From Mycolicibacterium sp. CBMA 247 (GTDB lineage Bacteria > Actinomycetota > Actinomycetes > Mycobacteriales > Mycobacteriaceae): a DNA stretch of 64,000 nucleotides. Positions 50,673-60,343 of the stretch are shown here, in pieces; position 1 is the first letter of the stretch, and every line of letters starts with the position of its first letter. A program made the position numbers and the translations under genes. Location of the stretch: the NCBI RefSeq assembly GCF_009729095.1, contig NZ_VTGX01000002.1, positions 372,001-436,000 on the forward strand, read 5' to 3'. Under the pieces are notes generated by a model. It did no database searches. It saw only the letters and a program-made list of their open reading frames with translations, and had not been told where the DNA came from.

Positions 50673-51215
50673 ATGACGGACGCACAGACGACCGAGCCCG
50701 GTGCCGAGCTGGAGGAGGACACCCAGTCCGCGCCGAAGAGCGAGGACGACCTGGAGGAGCGGCTGGTCGCTGAAGGCGAGATCGCCGGTGACTACCTCGA
50801 GGAGCTGCTCGACCTGCTGGATTTCGACGGCGATATCGACCTGGATGTCGAGGGGGACCGCGCCGTGGTGAGCATTGACGGCGGCAGCGATCTGAACAAG
50901 CTGGTGGGCCGCAAGGGCGAGGTGCTCGACGCACTGCAGGAACTGACCCGCCTGGCCGTGCATCAGAAGACCGGTGAGCGCAGCCGGCTGATGCTGGACA
51001 TCGCGCGCTGGCGCCGTCAGCGTCGCGATGAGCTCGCGGCACTGGGCGACAAGGTGGCCCGTCGTGTGCTGGAGTCGGGAGAGCGCGAAGAGCTGGCTCC
51101 CATGACGCCGTTCGAGCGCAAGATCGTTCATGATGCAGTGGCCGCGGTCGATGGTGTCCGCAGCGAGAGCGAGGGCGTGGAGCCGTCGCGACGCGTCGTC
51201 GTTCTGCCTGATTGA
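50673..51215 (+). CDS. jag: RNA-binding protein Jag/KhpB (KH and R3H domains)
   Basis: A 180-residue protein with an acidic N-terminus, a KH domain (ISIDGGSDLNKLVGRKGEVL type core near residues 70-110) and an R3H domain (LMLDIARWRRQRRDELAALG; FERKIVHDAVAAVDGVRSES). The full Jag-N domain of Firmicutes is absent, as in other actinobacteria. It follows yidC by 40 bp, the conserved order. Confidence 0.93.
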   Translation: MTDAQTTEPGAELEEDTQSAPKSEDDLEERLVAEGEIAGDYLEELLDLLDFDGDIDLDVEGDRAVVSIDGGSDLNKLVGRKGEVLDALQELTRLAVHQKTGERSRLMLDIARWRRQRRDELAALGDKVARRVLESGEREELAPMTPFERKIVHDAVAAVDGVRSESEGVEPSRRVVVLPD

Positions 51216-51222
51216 GTTTTAG

Positions 51223-52979
<1,757 letters not shown>

Positions 52980-53033
52980 GCGGCGGTAACAAATGAGCAG
53001 ACAGCGGACGGCAGCGATGAGCAGGAGACGACC

Positions 53034-54071
53034 ATGAATCAGCCGGCACGGAAGCGGAGCGGCCTCGGCAGGGGACTGGCAGCCCTCATTCCGACTGGCC
53101 CGGCTGATGACGGTGGGGACGCCCTGAGCCCGAGGATGGGCGCGAGCGCGGCCGATGTTCTGCTCGGTCCATCGACGACCCCAACTAATGGGGAGGCACC
53201 GGGGAATCGCCGGACGCCCGCCGCGGCGGGGGTGGATCCGGTTGTCGCCGGCGATATGGGGGCGACGTACCGCGAGATCGACCCGAGCCTGATCCAGCCG
53301 AACCCACGCCAGCCGCGTCAGGTGTTCGACGAGGAAGCACTGAGCGAGCTCGTGCACTCTATTCGCGAGTTCGGGTTGATGCAGCCGATCGTCGTGCGCG
53401 CGGTCGAGGAGAACGGTCAATCCCACTATCAGTTGGTGATGGGGGAGCGGCGGTGGCGGGCCGCCCAGCAGGCAGGGCTCGAGGCAATCCCGGCGATCGT
53501 CCGCGAAACCGGTGACGACAACATGCTGCGCGATGCGCTGCTGGAGAACATCCACCGGGTGCAGCTCAACCCGCTGGAAGAGGCCGCCGCCTACCAACAG
53601 CTGCTTGACGAATTCGACGTCACCCACGACGAACTCGCGGCCCGGATCGGACGGTCGCGGCCGTTGATCTCCAACATGATCCGGCTGCTGCGGCTGCCGA
53701 TCGCGGTGCAGCGTCGAGTCGCGGCCGGGGTGCTGTCGGCAGGCCATGCACGGGCACTGCTCGCCCTGGAGGGGGGCCCGGAGAAGCAGGAGGAGCTGGC
53801 CGCCCGCATCATCGCCGAAGGTATGTCGGTGCGCGCCACCGAGGAGGCCGTAACGCTGGCCAACCGCGACGGCAACACCGCACCGCCGGCCCCGCGGCGT
53901 AAGCCGATCCAGATGCCGGGCCTGCAGGATGTTGCTGAACGGCTCTCGTCTGCCTTCGATACCCGGGTCACCGTGAGCCTCGGCAAACGCAAAGGCAAGA
54001 TTGTGGTCGAATTCGGGTCGGTCGACGATCTGCAGCGCATTGTCGAAATTATGAGCACGGAAGAGCACTGA
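53034..54071 (+). CDS. parB: Chromosome partitioning protein ParB (Spo0J)
   Basis: A 345-residue CTP-dependent DNA clamp. The N-terminal nuclease-like domain has [20 protein letters not shown] and the CTP-binding motif [13 protein letters not shown]; the helix-turn-helix region ([20 protein letters not shown]) binds parS; the C-terminal dimerisation domain ends [19 protein letters not shown] 53034 has AGGAGACGACC upstream. It is a partner of ParA and the three parS sites; in mycobacteria ParB also contacts Wag31-associated pole machinery through ParA. Confidence 0.97.
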   Translation: MNQPARKRSGLGRGLAALIPTGPADDGGDALSPRMGASAADVLLGPSTTPTNGEAPGNRRTPAAAGVDPVVAGDMGATYREIDPSLIQPNPRQPRQVFDEEALSELVHSIREFGLMQPIVVRAVEENGQSHYQLVMGERRWRAAQQAGLEAIPAIVRETGDDNMLRDALLENIHRVQLNPLEEAAAYQQLLDEFDVTHDELAARIGRSRPLISNMIRLLRLPIAVQRRVAAGVLSAGHARALLALEGGPEKQEELAARIIAEGMSVRATEEAVTLANRDGNTAPPAPRRKPIQMPGLQDVAERLSSAFDTRVTVSLGKRKGKIVVEFGSVDDLQRIVEIMSTEEH

Positions 54072-54293
54072 GGACCCACGACCGACGACACCGGGTTGTT
54101 CCGTCACTGTGACACATCAGTGATCAGCGCATGCAGTCGAGAATGCGAAACTGCGTTAAGCGATTGTGCGGCATAGCATTTCACTTCGGAGGCGGAACTC
54201 GATGAGTTTTTCAGGGTGCAGTGAGCCGGCTCGGGCGGATTCTCCTATCCTTGAGGGGCAGCCACGCACCAAGTGTGAAAGCCAGGGAACTCA

Positions 54294-55184
54294 GTGACAG
54301 CACGGATCACGCCGCTTCGGCTCGAGGGCTTCGAGCAGCTGCCCAAGCACGCGCGGCGCTGTGTGTTCTGGGAAGTGGACCCGTCCACGGTGGGTGACGA
54401 TCACCTGACCGACCCTGAATTCGAAAAAGAAGCCTGGCTGTCCATGGTGATGCTGGAGTGGGGTTCGTGTGGCCAGCTGGCCGTCCCGGTCCGATCAGAT
54501 GCCGGGCAAGACGCCGGGCGAGATTCCGGATCGGGTGCCGGGAATGACGTGGCAACTCCCGCCGCGGGCGACGACTTGGTGGCGGCGGCCGCAGGGTACG
54601 ACGTGGCGGCGCCAGCTTCGTTCGACGATCCCTGTGTGGGCTTCGCGTTCTATGCACCCCCGGGTGCGGTCCCGCGGGCCCGGCTCTTTCCCACTGCGCC
54701 GGTAAGCGCCGACGCGATCCTGCTGACCGCGGTCGGGGTGGAGGCAGGCGAGGACAGCGAGTGGTTGTCACAGAGTCTGCTCGCCGCGGTGGTCAACGAT
54801 TTGGTGCGTCGAGGCGTTCGGGCATTGGAAGCCTTCGGTTACACCGCGGCGGTGACGGAACTGGCCGACTGCGGGAAGCTACCCGCCGAGTTGGCCCCGG
54901 TGGTGGAGGTGCTGGGGGACTGCACCGTCGACAAGTGCATGCTTGACTCCGATTTTCTCGAAGACGTCGGCTTCACGGTGGTGGCTCCGCACCCGTACTT
55001 CCCGCGGCTGCGCCTGGAACTCGACAAGGGACTGGGCTGGAAGGCCGACGTGGAGGCCGCGCTCGAGCGGTTGTTGGAGAACGCGCGGATCGAGCTGCCG
55101 ATCGGTGCCGGGATGTCCGCCGCCGGGGTCGGGGCCAAAAACATTGCGCCACAGTACGAATCGAAACACACTCGCTCATGCTGA
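54294..55184 (+). CDS. GNAT-like acetyltransferase with low-complexity insertion (Rv3916c position)
   Basis: A 296-residue protein from GTG 54294. The ends look like the actinobacterial GNAT-like protein found after parB (LPKHARRCVFWEVDPSTVGD at the start, DFLEDVGFTVVAPHPYFPRL and LRLELDKGLGWKADVEAALE near the end), while residues about 65-115 are a low-complexity Asp/Ala/Gly insertion (SDAGQDAGRDSGSGAGNDVA and following) interrupting the fold. The substrate is unknown. It matches Rv3916c in place but appears on the parB strand and longer than the M. tuberculosis protein. Confidence 0.7.
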   Translation: MTARITPLRLEGFEQLPKHARRCVFWEVDPSTVGDDHLTDPEFEKEAWLSMVMLEWGSCGQLAVPVRSDAGQDAGRDSGSGAGNDVATPAAGDDLVAAAAGYDVAAPASFDDPCVGFAFYAPPGAVPRARLFPTAPVSADAILLTAVGVEAGEDSEWLSQSLLAAVVNDLVRRGVRALEAFGYTAAVTELADCGKLPAELAPVVEVLGDCTVDKCMLDSDFLEDVGFTVVAPHPYFPRLRLELDKGLGWKADVEAALERLLENARIELPIGAGMSAAGVGAKNIAPQYESKHTRSC

Positions 55185-55192
55185 ACCGGTAG

Positions 55193-55216
55193 CGACGGCG
55201 GTTTCACACATACCGT
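55193..55216. terminator. Hairpin between convergent genes
   Basis: CGACGG and CCGTCG arms around a 12-base loop lie between the acetyltransferase stop (55184) and the convergent phosphotransferase stop (55278). A modest stem, possibly a shared terminator. Confidence 0.35.
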
Positions 55217-55277
55217 CGTTGCCGCGACCAATCACGTTGTGTTTCAAAGGGAATCCCGCGGAGGCGTCGAGTGCACC

Positions 55278-56147
55278 TCAGCGGTAACCGGCCAGGCCCT
55301 CCGCGAGCTCTTCCGCGTCGCCGTCGCGGGATGCGGAGAGGGCTTGCTGCAGGGCGAATGTGCCACGGATCGCCTCGATGCGGGTAGAGAGTCCCTCGGT
55401 CGGCCAGTTGCCGAGGGTGAGTATCCGCTCCAAAAGCCCGCCGCTATAGCTCGAACCGATGGCGGCGAGGTCCTCGGCTGGGTCGCCGAGTGTGACATCG
55501 TCCCAATCCAGTACTCCGGAGAGGTGCGGCAGACCGTCCGTCCACTCCCAGAGCACATTCTCGGCACCGAGATCGCCATGTACCACTGCGCGGGTCAGAT
55601 GAGGCAGGTCGTCGACAGCCGTGAGTTCCCGCTCAGCCCGCCGGCGTCCGTTGGGGGACATGAGCGAGAACAGCTCCGCGCGTACGCTCGCTGCGAATCG
55701 TCGCCAGTGGTTTTCTGGTGCGTGAGGGAAGGCCGCGCGCACGGTTTCGTCGGCGCCGGCACGGGCCAGAGCAGTCAGCAGGGCGGAGTACTGAGCCGCG
55801 ACGGCGGCGATCACCCGGGCATCGTCGAGTGCGTCGGCCGCCAGCAGCTCGCCGGGAATGCGACTGAGCACCAGAAACGGTATCTCGTCGGTGCCGTGGG
55901 CGCCGCCCTGAAGTAACGGCTCGGGTGTGTGGAAGCCGAGGTCGACGCCTATGAGTGCGTTTAGCGAGGATGCCCGCTCAGGCAACCGGGCGGCCGCTGC
56001 CGGGGTACGAGGAAAGCAGACGACGCGGTCCGAACCGACAACCACGATGTGGAATTGCCCCTGATGCACTGCAAGGTCGTCAGGTCTGTCGTAGGGCAGC
56101 AGCCGGCGTAGCAGCGCCCGTCGCTCCATATCGATGCTCACAAACAC
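55278..56147 (-). CDS. Aminoglycoside phosphotransferase/homoserine kinase-like protein
   Basis: A 289-residue protein of the APH kinase-like fold. The catalytic loop VVHGDLGAENVLW (Brenner motif) and the metal-binding LSGVLDWDDVTLGDPAEDL are intact, so it should be an active small-molecule kinase. The substrate is unknown; APH-like proteins phosphorylate antibiotics, amino acids or sugars. Starts at GTG 56147, GTG 56141 or ATG 56129 are possible. It follows cwlM upstream on its strand with a 25-bp tandem duplication at the junction. It has no counterpart that I recall between Rv3915 and Rv3916c. Confidence 0.8.
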   Translation of the reverse strand: MFVSIDMERRALLRRLLPYDRPDDLAVHQGQFHIVVVGSDRVVCFPRTPAAAARLPERASSLNALIGVDLGFHTPEPLLQGGAHGTDEIPFLVLSRIPGELLAADALDDARVIAAVAAQYSALLTALARAGADETVRAAFPHAPENHWRRFAASVRAELFSLMSPNGRRRAERELTAVDDLPHLTRAVVHGDLGAENVLWEWTDGLPHLSGVLDWDDVTLGDPAEDLAAIGSSYSGGLLERILTLGNWPTEGLSTRIEAIRGTFALQQALSASRDGDAEELAEGLAGYR

Positions 56148-56150
56148 GCG

Positions 56151-56200
56151 CTCAGGCAGAACCGGCGCTCACGCACTCAGGCAGAACCGGCGCTCACGCG
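56151..56200. repeat. Tandem 25-bp duplication at the cwlM 3' end
   Basis: Two copies of CTCAGGCAGAACCGGCGCTCACGC plus one base lie head to tail at 56151-56175 and 56176-56200, differing only at the last base. The right copy contains the last bases of cwlM including its stop, so the left is a duplicate of the gene end. Confidence 0.9.
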
Positions 56201-57384
56201 CCGCGGCCGGCCTGTTCGACTGAGAGTTCGTGAGCCAGCAGCTCGGCGAAGGTGAAAGTGCCTGTCGGACGGTCGTTCTTGCCCAGCAGGTACAGCCGCT
56301 TGACCGCCGCAAGGATGCCCTCGGCGATCGCATCACGGGTCTGGGTGGACAGCAGCAGACCGCGGTCATGCGGATTGGTGATGTAACCGATGTCGACCTG
56401 GACGGTAGGCATCCGAGTCAGACGCAGCAGATCCCAGGTCCGACCGTGGGACCGGCAGTCCCGTAACCCGGTGCGGGCCACGACTTCCCGCTGAATGAAG
56501 TCGGCAAGGTTGCGGCCGATGGTCGATACCGAACCGTGGGAGTTGCCGAAGTGGAAGGAGGCCACGCCATTGGCGGAGGGCGAGGGCTGAGTCTCGCAGC
56601 GCAGGCTGATCATCAGATCGGCACCGACGGTATTGGCGGTCGCGGCGCGCTCGGCATCAAGCAGGCTGCGGTTGGCCGGGCGGGAGATGAAGGTCTCCAT
56701 GCCGATCGCGGTCATCCGGCCTTCGAGCCGACTTGCCAAGTCCCACAGGATGTCAGCCTCGCTGATCGGGCCGTCGGGCCCGTGCATGATCATCCCGTGG
56801 TCCGAGCCGCCACGGCCCGGATCGATGATGACGTGCTTACCTGAGAGGCGGGGACCCGAGCGGCGCACCAGCTCCTCTTCCCGGATCGCGTGTGGCGACC
56901 CACCGGTCACCCGGGAACCCAGGAAATACAACGAGCGCAACGTCTCCGGTCCGCAGATACCGTCGGGGTACAGGCCGTACTCGCGTTGATACGAGGACAA
57001 CCCGTTGTGGGTCTGCAGGCCGAAATGCCCGTCGACCATGCCTGTATAGAACCCGAGGTCCTGCAGACGGGCCTGCAGGGTGGCCACGTCGTCGCCGTAC
57101 ATGGGCGCACCGAACTGGTGGGTCAGGGTGCGCGCACCGAGCCGGTAAGAGGCCTCGCGCAGGGCGCGATAGGTCGCCTCCCCGACGATGCCGTCCACCA
57201 GCAGACCACGATACTGCTGAAATGCCCGCACGGCGCTATCGAGCTCATCGTCGAATGCGTCGAGCGCAACATGCCTACCGGTGCTCAGGTCGGCGTCAGG
57301 GTTGTCGATCAGACCTAACGCGGCCAACGCTGCCCGGATCTCGGTGACTGCTCCGCCACGGTCACCGCGACGCAGACTCGACAT
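56194..57384 (-). CDS. cwlM: CwlM, amidase-family regulator of peptidoglycan synthesis
   Basis: A 396-residue protein with two N-terminal peptidoglycan-binding domains (about 5-75 and 90-155: VRAFQQYRGLLVDGIVGEAT, LQARLQDLGFYTGMVDGHFG) and an amidase_3 domain (about 185-370: HVIIDPGRGGSDHGMI, DLMISLRCET, VQVDIGYITNPHDRGLL). It has no signal peptide. In mycobacteria CwlM is cytoplasmic or peripheral; when PknB phosphorylates its C-terminal Thr it activates MurA, and it also binds MurJ and FhaA. The phosphorylated region is retained (NDRPTGTFTFAELLA). pknB, murJ and fhaA are all in this window. Confidence 0.95.
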   Translation of the reverse strand: MSSLRRGDRGGAVTEIRAALAALGLIDNPDADLSTGRHVALDAFDDELDSAVRAFQQYRGLLVDGIVGEATYRALREASYRLGARTLTHQFGAPMYGDDVATLQARLQDLGFYTGMVDGHFGLQTHNGLSSYQREYGLYPDGICGPETLRSLYFLGSRVTGGSPHAIREEELVRRSGPRLSGKHVIIDPGRGGSDHGMIMHGPDGPISEADILWDLASRLEGRMTAIGMETFISRPANRSLLDAERAATANTVGADLMISLRCETQPSPSANGVASFHFGNSHGSVSTIGRNLADFIQREVVARTGLRDCRSHGRTWDLLRLTRMPTVQVDIGYITNPHDRGLLLSTQTRDAIAEGILAAVKRLYLLGKNDRPTGTFTFAELLAHELSVEQAGRGA

Positions 57385-57495
57385 TCGGCCCCTCCATGCT
57401 GGTCTCCGGCCATCTGCCGGACTAGCTAGCCAGCATTGTCTCAGATTTCGGCCACATACCGGAAAACGCCAGGCGTATCCGGGGTGTGTGTGATG

Positions 57496-57828
57496 TCAGA
57501 GTGCGTCGGCAAGTTCACGCAACAGCGCAGCCTTGCCCTTGGCGCCCACGATGCGCTTTACCGGTGCGCCATCCTTGAACAGGATCAGCGTCGGGATCGA
57601 CACCACCTGGAAGTCGCGGGCCGTCGCAGGGTTGGCATCCACGTCGATCTTGGCCACCCGCAATTCGCCGGCCTTCTCGCCTGCGATCTCTTCCAGCACC
57701 GGGGCCACCATCTTGCACGGCCCGCACCAGGTGGCCCAGAAATCCACCAGAACCGGTGTGCTGCTGGTCAGGACGTCGTCGGAGAACGAATCGTCGGTAA
57801 CCGTTACTGTTGCGCTGTCCGCACTCAT
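57496..57828 (-). CDS. trxA: Thioredoxin (TrxC/TrxA type)
   Basis: A 110-residue thioredoxin with the active site WCGPCK (Cys35, Cys38), cis-Pro in VVSIPTLILF and the usual length. It reduces protein disulfides and is recharged by the TrxB encoded 34 bp upstream on the same strand. ATG 57828 has GGAGAGCTCC in front. In M. tuberculosis the equivalent gene is trxC. Confidence 0.96.
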   Translation of the reverse strand: MSADSATVTVTDDSFSDDVLTSSTPVLVDFWATWCGPCKMVAPVLEEIAGEKAGELRVAKIDVDANPATARDFQVVSIPTLILFKDGAPVKRIVGAKGKAALLRELADAL

Positions 57829-57862
57829 GGAGCTCTCCTGTCAGGTCGAAATCTGTTGGGGA

Positions 57863-58798
57863 TCAGGCGTTGTCGGCGAGCCAACGCTCGGTGTCGATGG
57901 CCGCCGAACAGCCGCTTCCCGCGGCGGTGATGGCCTGACGGTAGGTGTGGTCGACGAGATCGCCTGCGGCGTACACACCCTCGAGTGTGGTGGCGGTGGT
58001 GCGGCCGATCACGTTCACGTAGCCCTCGTCGTCGAGATCGAGCTGGCCGCGGACCAGCTCCGAGCGCGGGTCGTGACCGATCGCCACGAAGACACCGGTC
58101 ACATCGAGCTTGGACTCCTCGCCGGTGACGGTGTCACGCAGCCGCACTCCGGTCACCTTCGGATCGCCCTCGATCTGGGTGATCTCGGTGTTGGTCAGGA
58201 AGGTGATCTTCTCGTTGGCCCGGGCCCGATCCAGCATGATCCTGGAGGCGCGGAACTCGTCGCGACGGTGCACCAGGGTCACGGAACGGGCGAACCGGGT
58301 GAGGAAGGTGGCCTCCTCCATCGCCGAATCGCCGCCGCCGACCACGATGATGTCCTGGTCGCGGAAGAAGAAGCCGTCGCAGGTCGCGCAGGTGCTGACA
58401 CCCATGCCGAGCAACGCTTCCTCGCCGGGCACGCCCAGGTGCCGCGCTGCGGCTCCCATGGCCAGGATCACCGCCCGAGCCTGGTGGGTCTCGTCGCCGA
58501 CCGTGACCGATTTCACCGGACCGGTGAGGTCGACGGTGTCGACGTCCTCCATGCGCAGATCCGCACCGAAGCGCAGGGCCTGCTCACGCATCTCGTCCAT
58601 GAGCTCGGGGCCGGTGATGCCCTCGCGGAATCCCGGGTAGTTCTCCACCTCGGTGGTGGTCATCAATGCGCCGCCGAACTGCGTGCCCTCGAACACCAGC
58701 GGCTTGAGCTGGGCGCGGGCAGCGTAGATGGCTGCGGTGTAGCCGGCGGGGCCGGAACCGATGATGATGACGTCGTGGACCGTCGCTGAGTTGGACAT
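57863..58798 (-). CDS. trxB: Thioredoxin reductase
   Basis: A 311-residue flavoprotein that reduces thioredoxin with NADPH. FAD motif [23 protein letters not shown] motif [15 protein letters not shown], redox site CATCDG (Cys137, Cys140), and the C-terminal FAD motif [16 protein letters not shown]. It is shorter at the N-terminus than the annotated M. tuberculosis TrxB2 but complete for the family. It lies between rsmA and trxA on the same strand. Confidence 0.96.
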   Translation of the reverse strand: MSNSATVHDVIIIGSGPAGYTAAIYAARAQLKPLVFEGTQFGGALMTTTEVENYPGFREGITGPELMDEMREQALRFGADLRMEDVDTVDLTGPVKSVTVGDETHQARAVILAMGAAARHLGVPGEEALLGMGVSTCATCDGFFFRDQDIIVVGGGDSAMEEATFLTRFARSVTLVHRRDEFRASRIMLDRARANEKITFLTNTEITQIEGDPKVTGVRLRDTVTGEESKLDVTGVFVAIGHDPRSELVRGQLDLDDEGYVNVIGRTTATTLEGVYAAGDLVDHTYRQAITAAGSGCSAAIDTERWLADNA

Positions 58799-58878
58799 GT
58801 AGGCCTTTCTGCCGTACTCGGCACGGATTGCAACGTCAGCCTAGGCCGGATGTGTTCCCACCTGGCTCGCAGGACAGC

Positions 58879-59631
58879 CTACGGATGACTCGCGGGTCGT
58901 TTGATGACGGTCTCGGCCAGCGGCGCGGCGTGACCGGCGTCGCACTCCGTGGCGACCACCAACCCGACGATGCTGTCGGGGGTGGCGGGGGTGTTGGGAG
59001 GCACCAACACCAACACCCCGTGGTGCCCGGCCACATCGAGCGGTCGGGCACCGAGAATCCGGACGTCGGACGGGTAGCCCAGCGCCGCCAGGCATGCCGT
59101 GCGGTGCTGCGGATCGGTCAGCGGCCCCAGGTCGGGCCGCTCCGAGAGCAGGCCCTGGATCTGGGACTCAGACAGGCCGATCTCGCGGGGCGGGGGCGAC
59201 ACGGCGATCTTGCCGAGACTGGTCAGCGTCGACGGCACCTGACCCGGAGGGCGTACCAATACGACCACCCCCACCACGGCGGCCACCACCGCCGCGCATG
59301 CTCCGGCGACGGCGGCCAGCGGCCTCCAGCGACTCGTGGACGGCGCAGGTGGGGCCGGCTCGGCACGCAGCACCTCGGATAGCCGGGCACTCACCTCGGC
59401 GGGCACCGGAGGAGCGGACTGGGTGTCTCGGCCCAGTTCGGCCAGATCGCGGCGCACCCGATCGAGGGCGGCCAGGGTGGTCTTGGCCTCGGGGCCGGCG
59501 TGCGGGTCGGTGCGCACCCGCCGGCGAACGCGCGCGGCGGTGGCGTCGTCGAGCAGCCCGGCCTGCAGGTCAGCCAGCAGCTCAGCAGGAATCGGGCCGT
59601 CCGACGGCACTTGGGGCGTGCTGCCGTTCAT
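58879..59631 (-). CDS. rsmA: Anti-sigma-M factor RsmA (Rv3912 type)
   Basis: A 250-residue single-pass membrane protein from ATG 59631, starting inside the 3' end of sigM (49-bp overlap), which suggests coupled translation of sigma and anti-sigma factor. The N-terminal region (residues 1-90) should bind SigM; a membrane helix is at 104-127 (PLAAVAGACAAVVAAVVGVVVLV); the outer domain ends with TPDSIVGLVVATECDAGHAA. No HxxxCxxC zinc motif is present. A frame from 59682 adds 17 residues that are sigM DNA read out of frame. Confidence 0.85.
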   Translation of the reverse strand: MNGSTPQVPSDGPIPAELLADLQAGLLDDATAARVRRRVRTDPHAGPEAKTTLAALDRVRRDLAELGRDTQSAPPVPAEVSARLSEVLRAEPAPPAPSTSRWRPLAAVAGACAAVVAAVVGVVVLVRPPGQVPSTLTSLGKIAVSPPPREIGLSESQIQGLLSERPDLGPLTDPQHRTACLAALGYPSDVRILGARPLDVAGHHGVLVLVPPNTPATPDSIVGLVVATECDAGHAAPLAETVIKRPASHP

Positions 59632-60244
59632 CGGCTTCAAAATACTGGAGCAGGCGGGCCAGCTTGGTCCTGGCGCGGGCACACCGGCTCTTCACGGTGC
59701 CCTCGGCCACCCCGAGCAGCCGCGCCGTCTCGGCCACCGAGTAGCCCTGCATGTCGACCGCCACGACCGCGGCGCGCTGTTCGACCGGCAGCTGCATCAG
59801 TGCCCGCTCCACCACGATCGCGGTGTCCACCCGGCGAGCCGGGTCGCCGGCCGGGTCACGGAGGTGACACAGGTGGTCGAGCTCGTATGGGGCTGGCGCC
59901 GGCTGGTTGCGTGACCGCCGCAGCCGGTCCAGGCAGGCGTTCACCACGATGCGGTACAGCCAGCTGCTGACCGCAGAGTCGTAGCGGAACGACGCGGCCT
60001 TGCGATGGGCCGACAACAACGCGTCCTGTACCGCGTCGTCGGCGTCGTCGTGGTGGCGGCTGGTCAGGAAGGCCAACCGGCGCAACTGGCGGTGGTGGCG
60101 GCGGACCAGCTCCTCGAACGCGTACCGGTCCCCGGCCACGTGGGCGGCCAGCAGCTCGGCATCCGAGCGCGCGGCGGCCCCATCTTCACGGTGCCCCCGA
60201 AGCTGCTCCCTGGCCGGCTTGCCGGTTCCCCCGAACCTTCCCAC
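59582..60244 (-). CDS. sigM: ECF RNA polymerase sigma factor SigM
   Basis: A 220-residue ECF sigma factor. Region 2 (FEELVRRHHRQLRRLAFLTS, AVQDALLSAHRKAASFRYDS) recognises the -10 element, region 4 (LPVEQRAAVVAVDMQGYSVA, TARLLGVAEGTVKSRCARAR) the -35 element. GTG 60244 starts it. It is followed by its anti-sigma factor gene, the standard arrangement. In M. tuberculosis SigM affects a small set of surface-lipid and Esx genes. The first 25 residues are unconserved. Confidence 0.93.
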   Translation of the reverse strand: MGRFGGTGKPAREQLRGHREDGAAARSDAELLAAHVAGDRYAFEELVRRHHRQLRRLAFLTSRHHDDADDAVQDALLSAHRKAASFRYDSAVSSWLYRIVVNACLDRLRRSRNQPAPAPYELDHLCHLRDPAGDPARRVDTAIVVERALMQLPVEQRAAVVAVDMQGYSVAETARLLGVAEGTVKSRCARARTKLARLLQYFEADERQHAPSAVGRPDSC

Positions 60245-60317
60245 CCGCTGAACTTAAACGCTGTCGATGGTGAGCTCGGACACTTGTTTGCCCGCCGGCG
60301 GATAACACCAGGTCAAC

Positions 60318-60336
60318 TCCCCAGCTGGGCTGGGGA
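60318..60336 (-). terminator. Hairpin after murJ
   Basis: TCCCCAGC and GCTGGGGA, a perfect 8-bp stem with a TGG loop, lies 7 bp beyond the murJ stop on the minus strand and before sigM. It probably separates the murJ and sigM transcripts. Confidence 0.65.
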
Positions 60337-60343
60337 TGACGGC

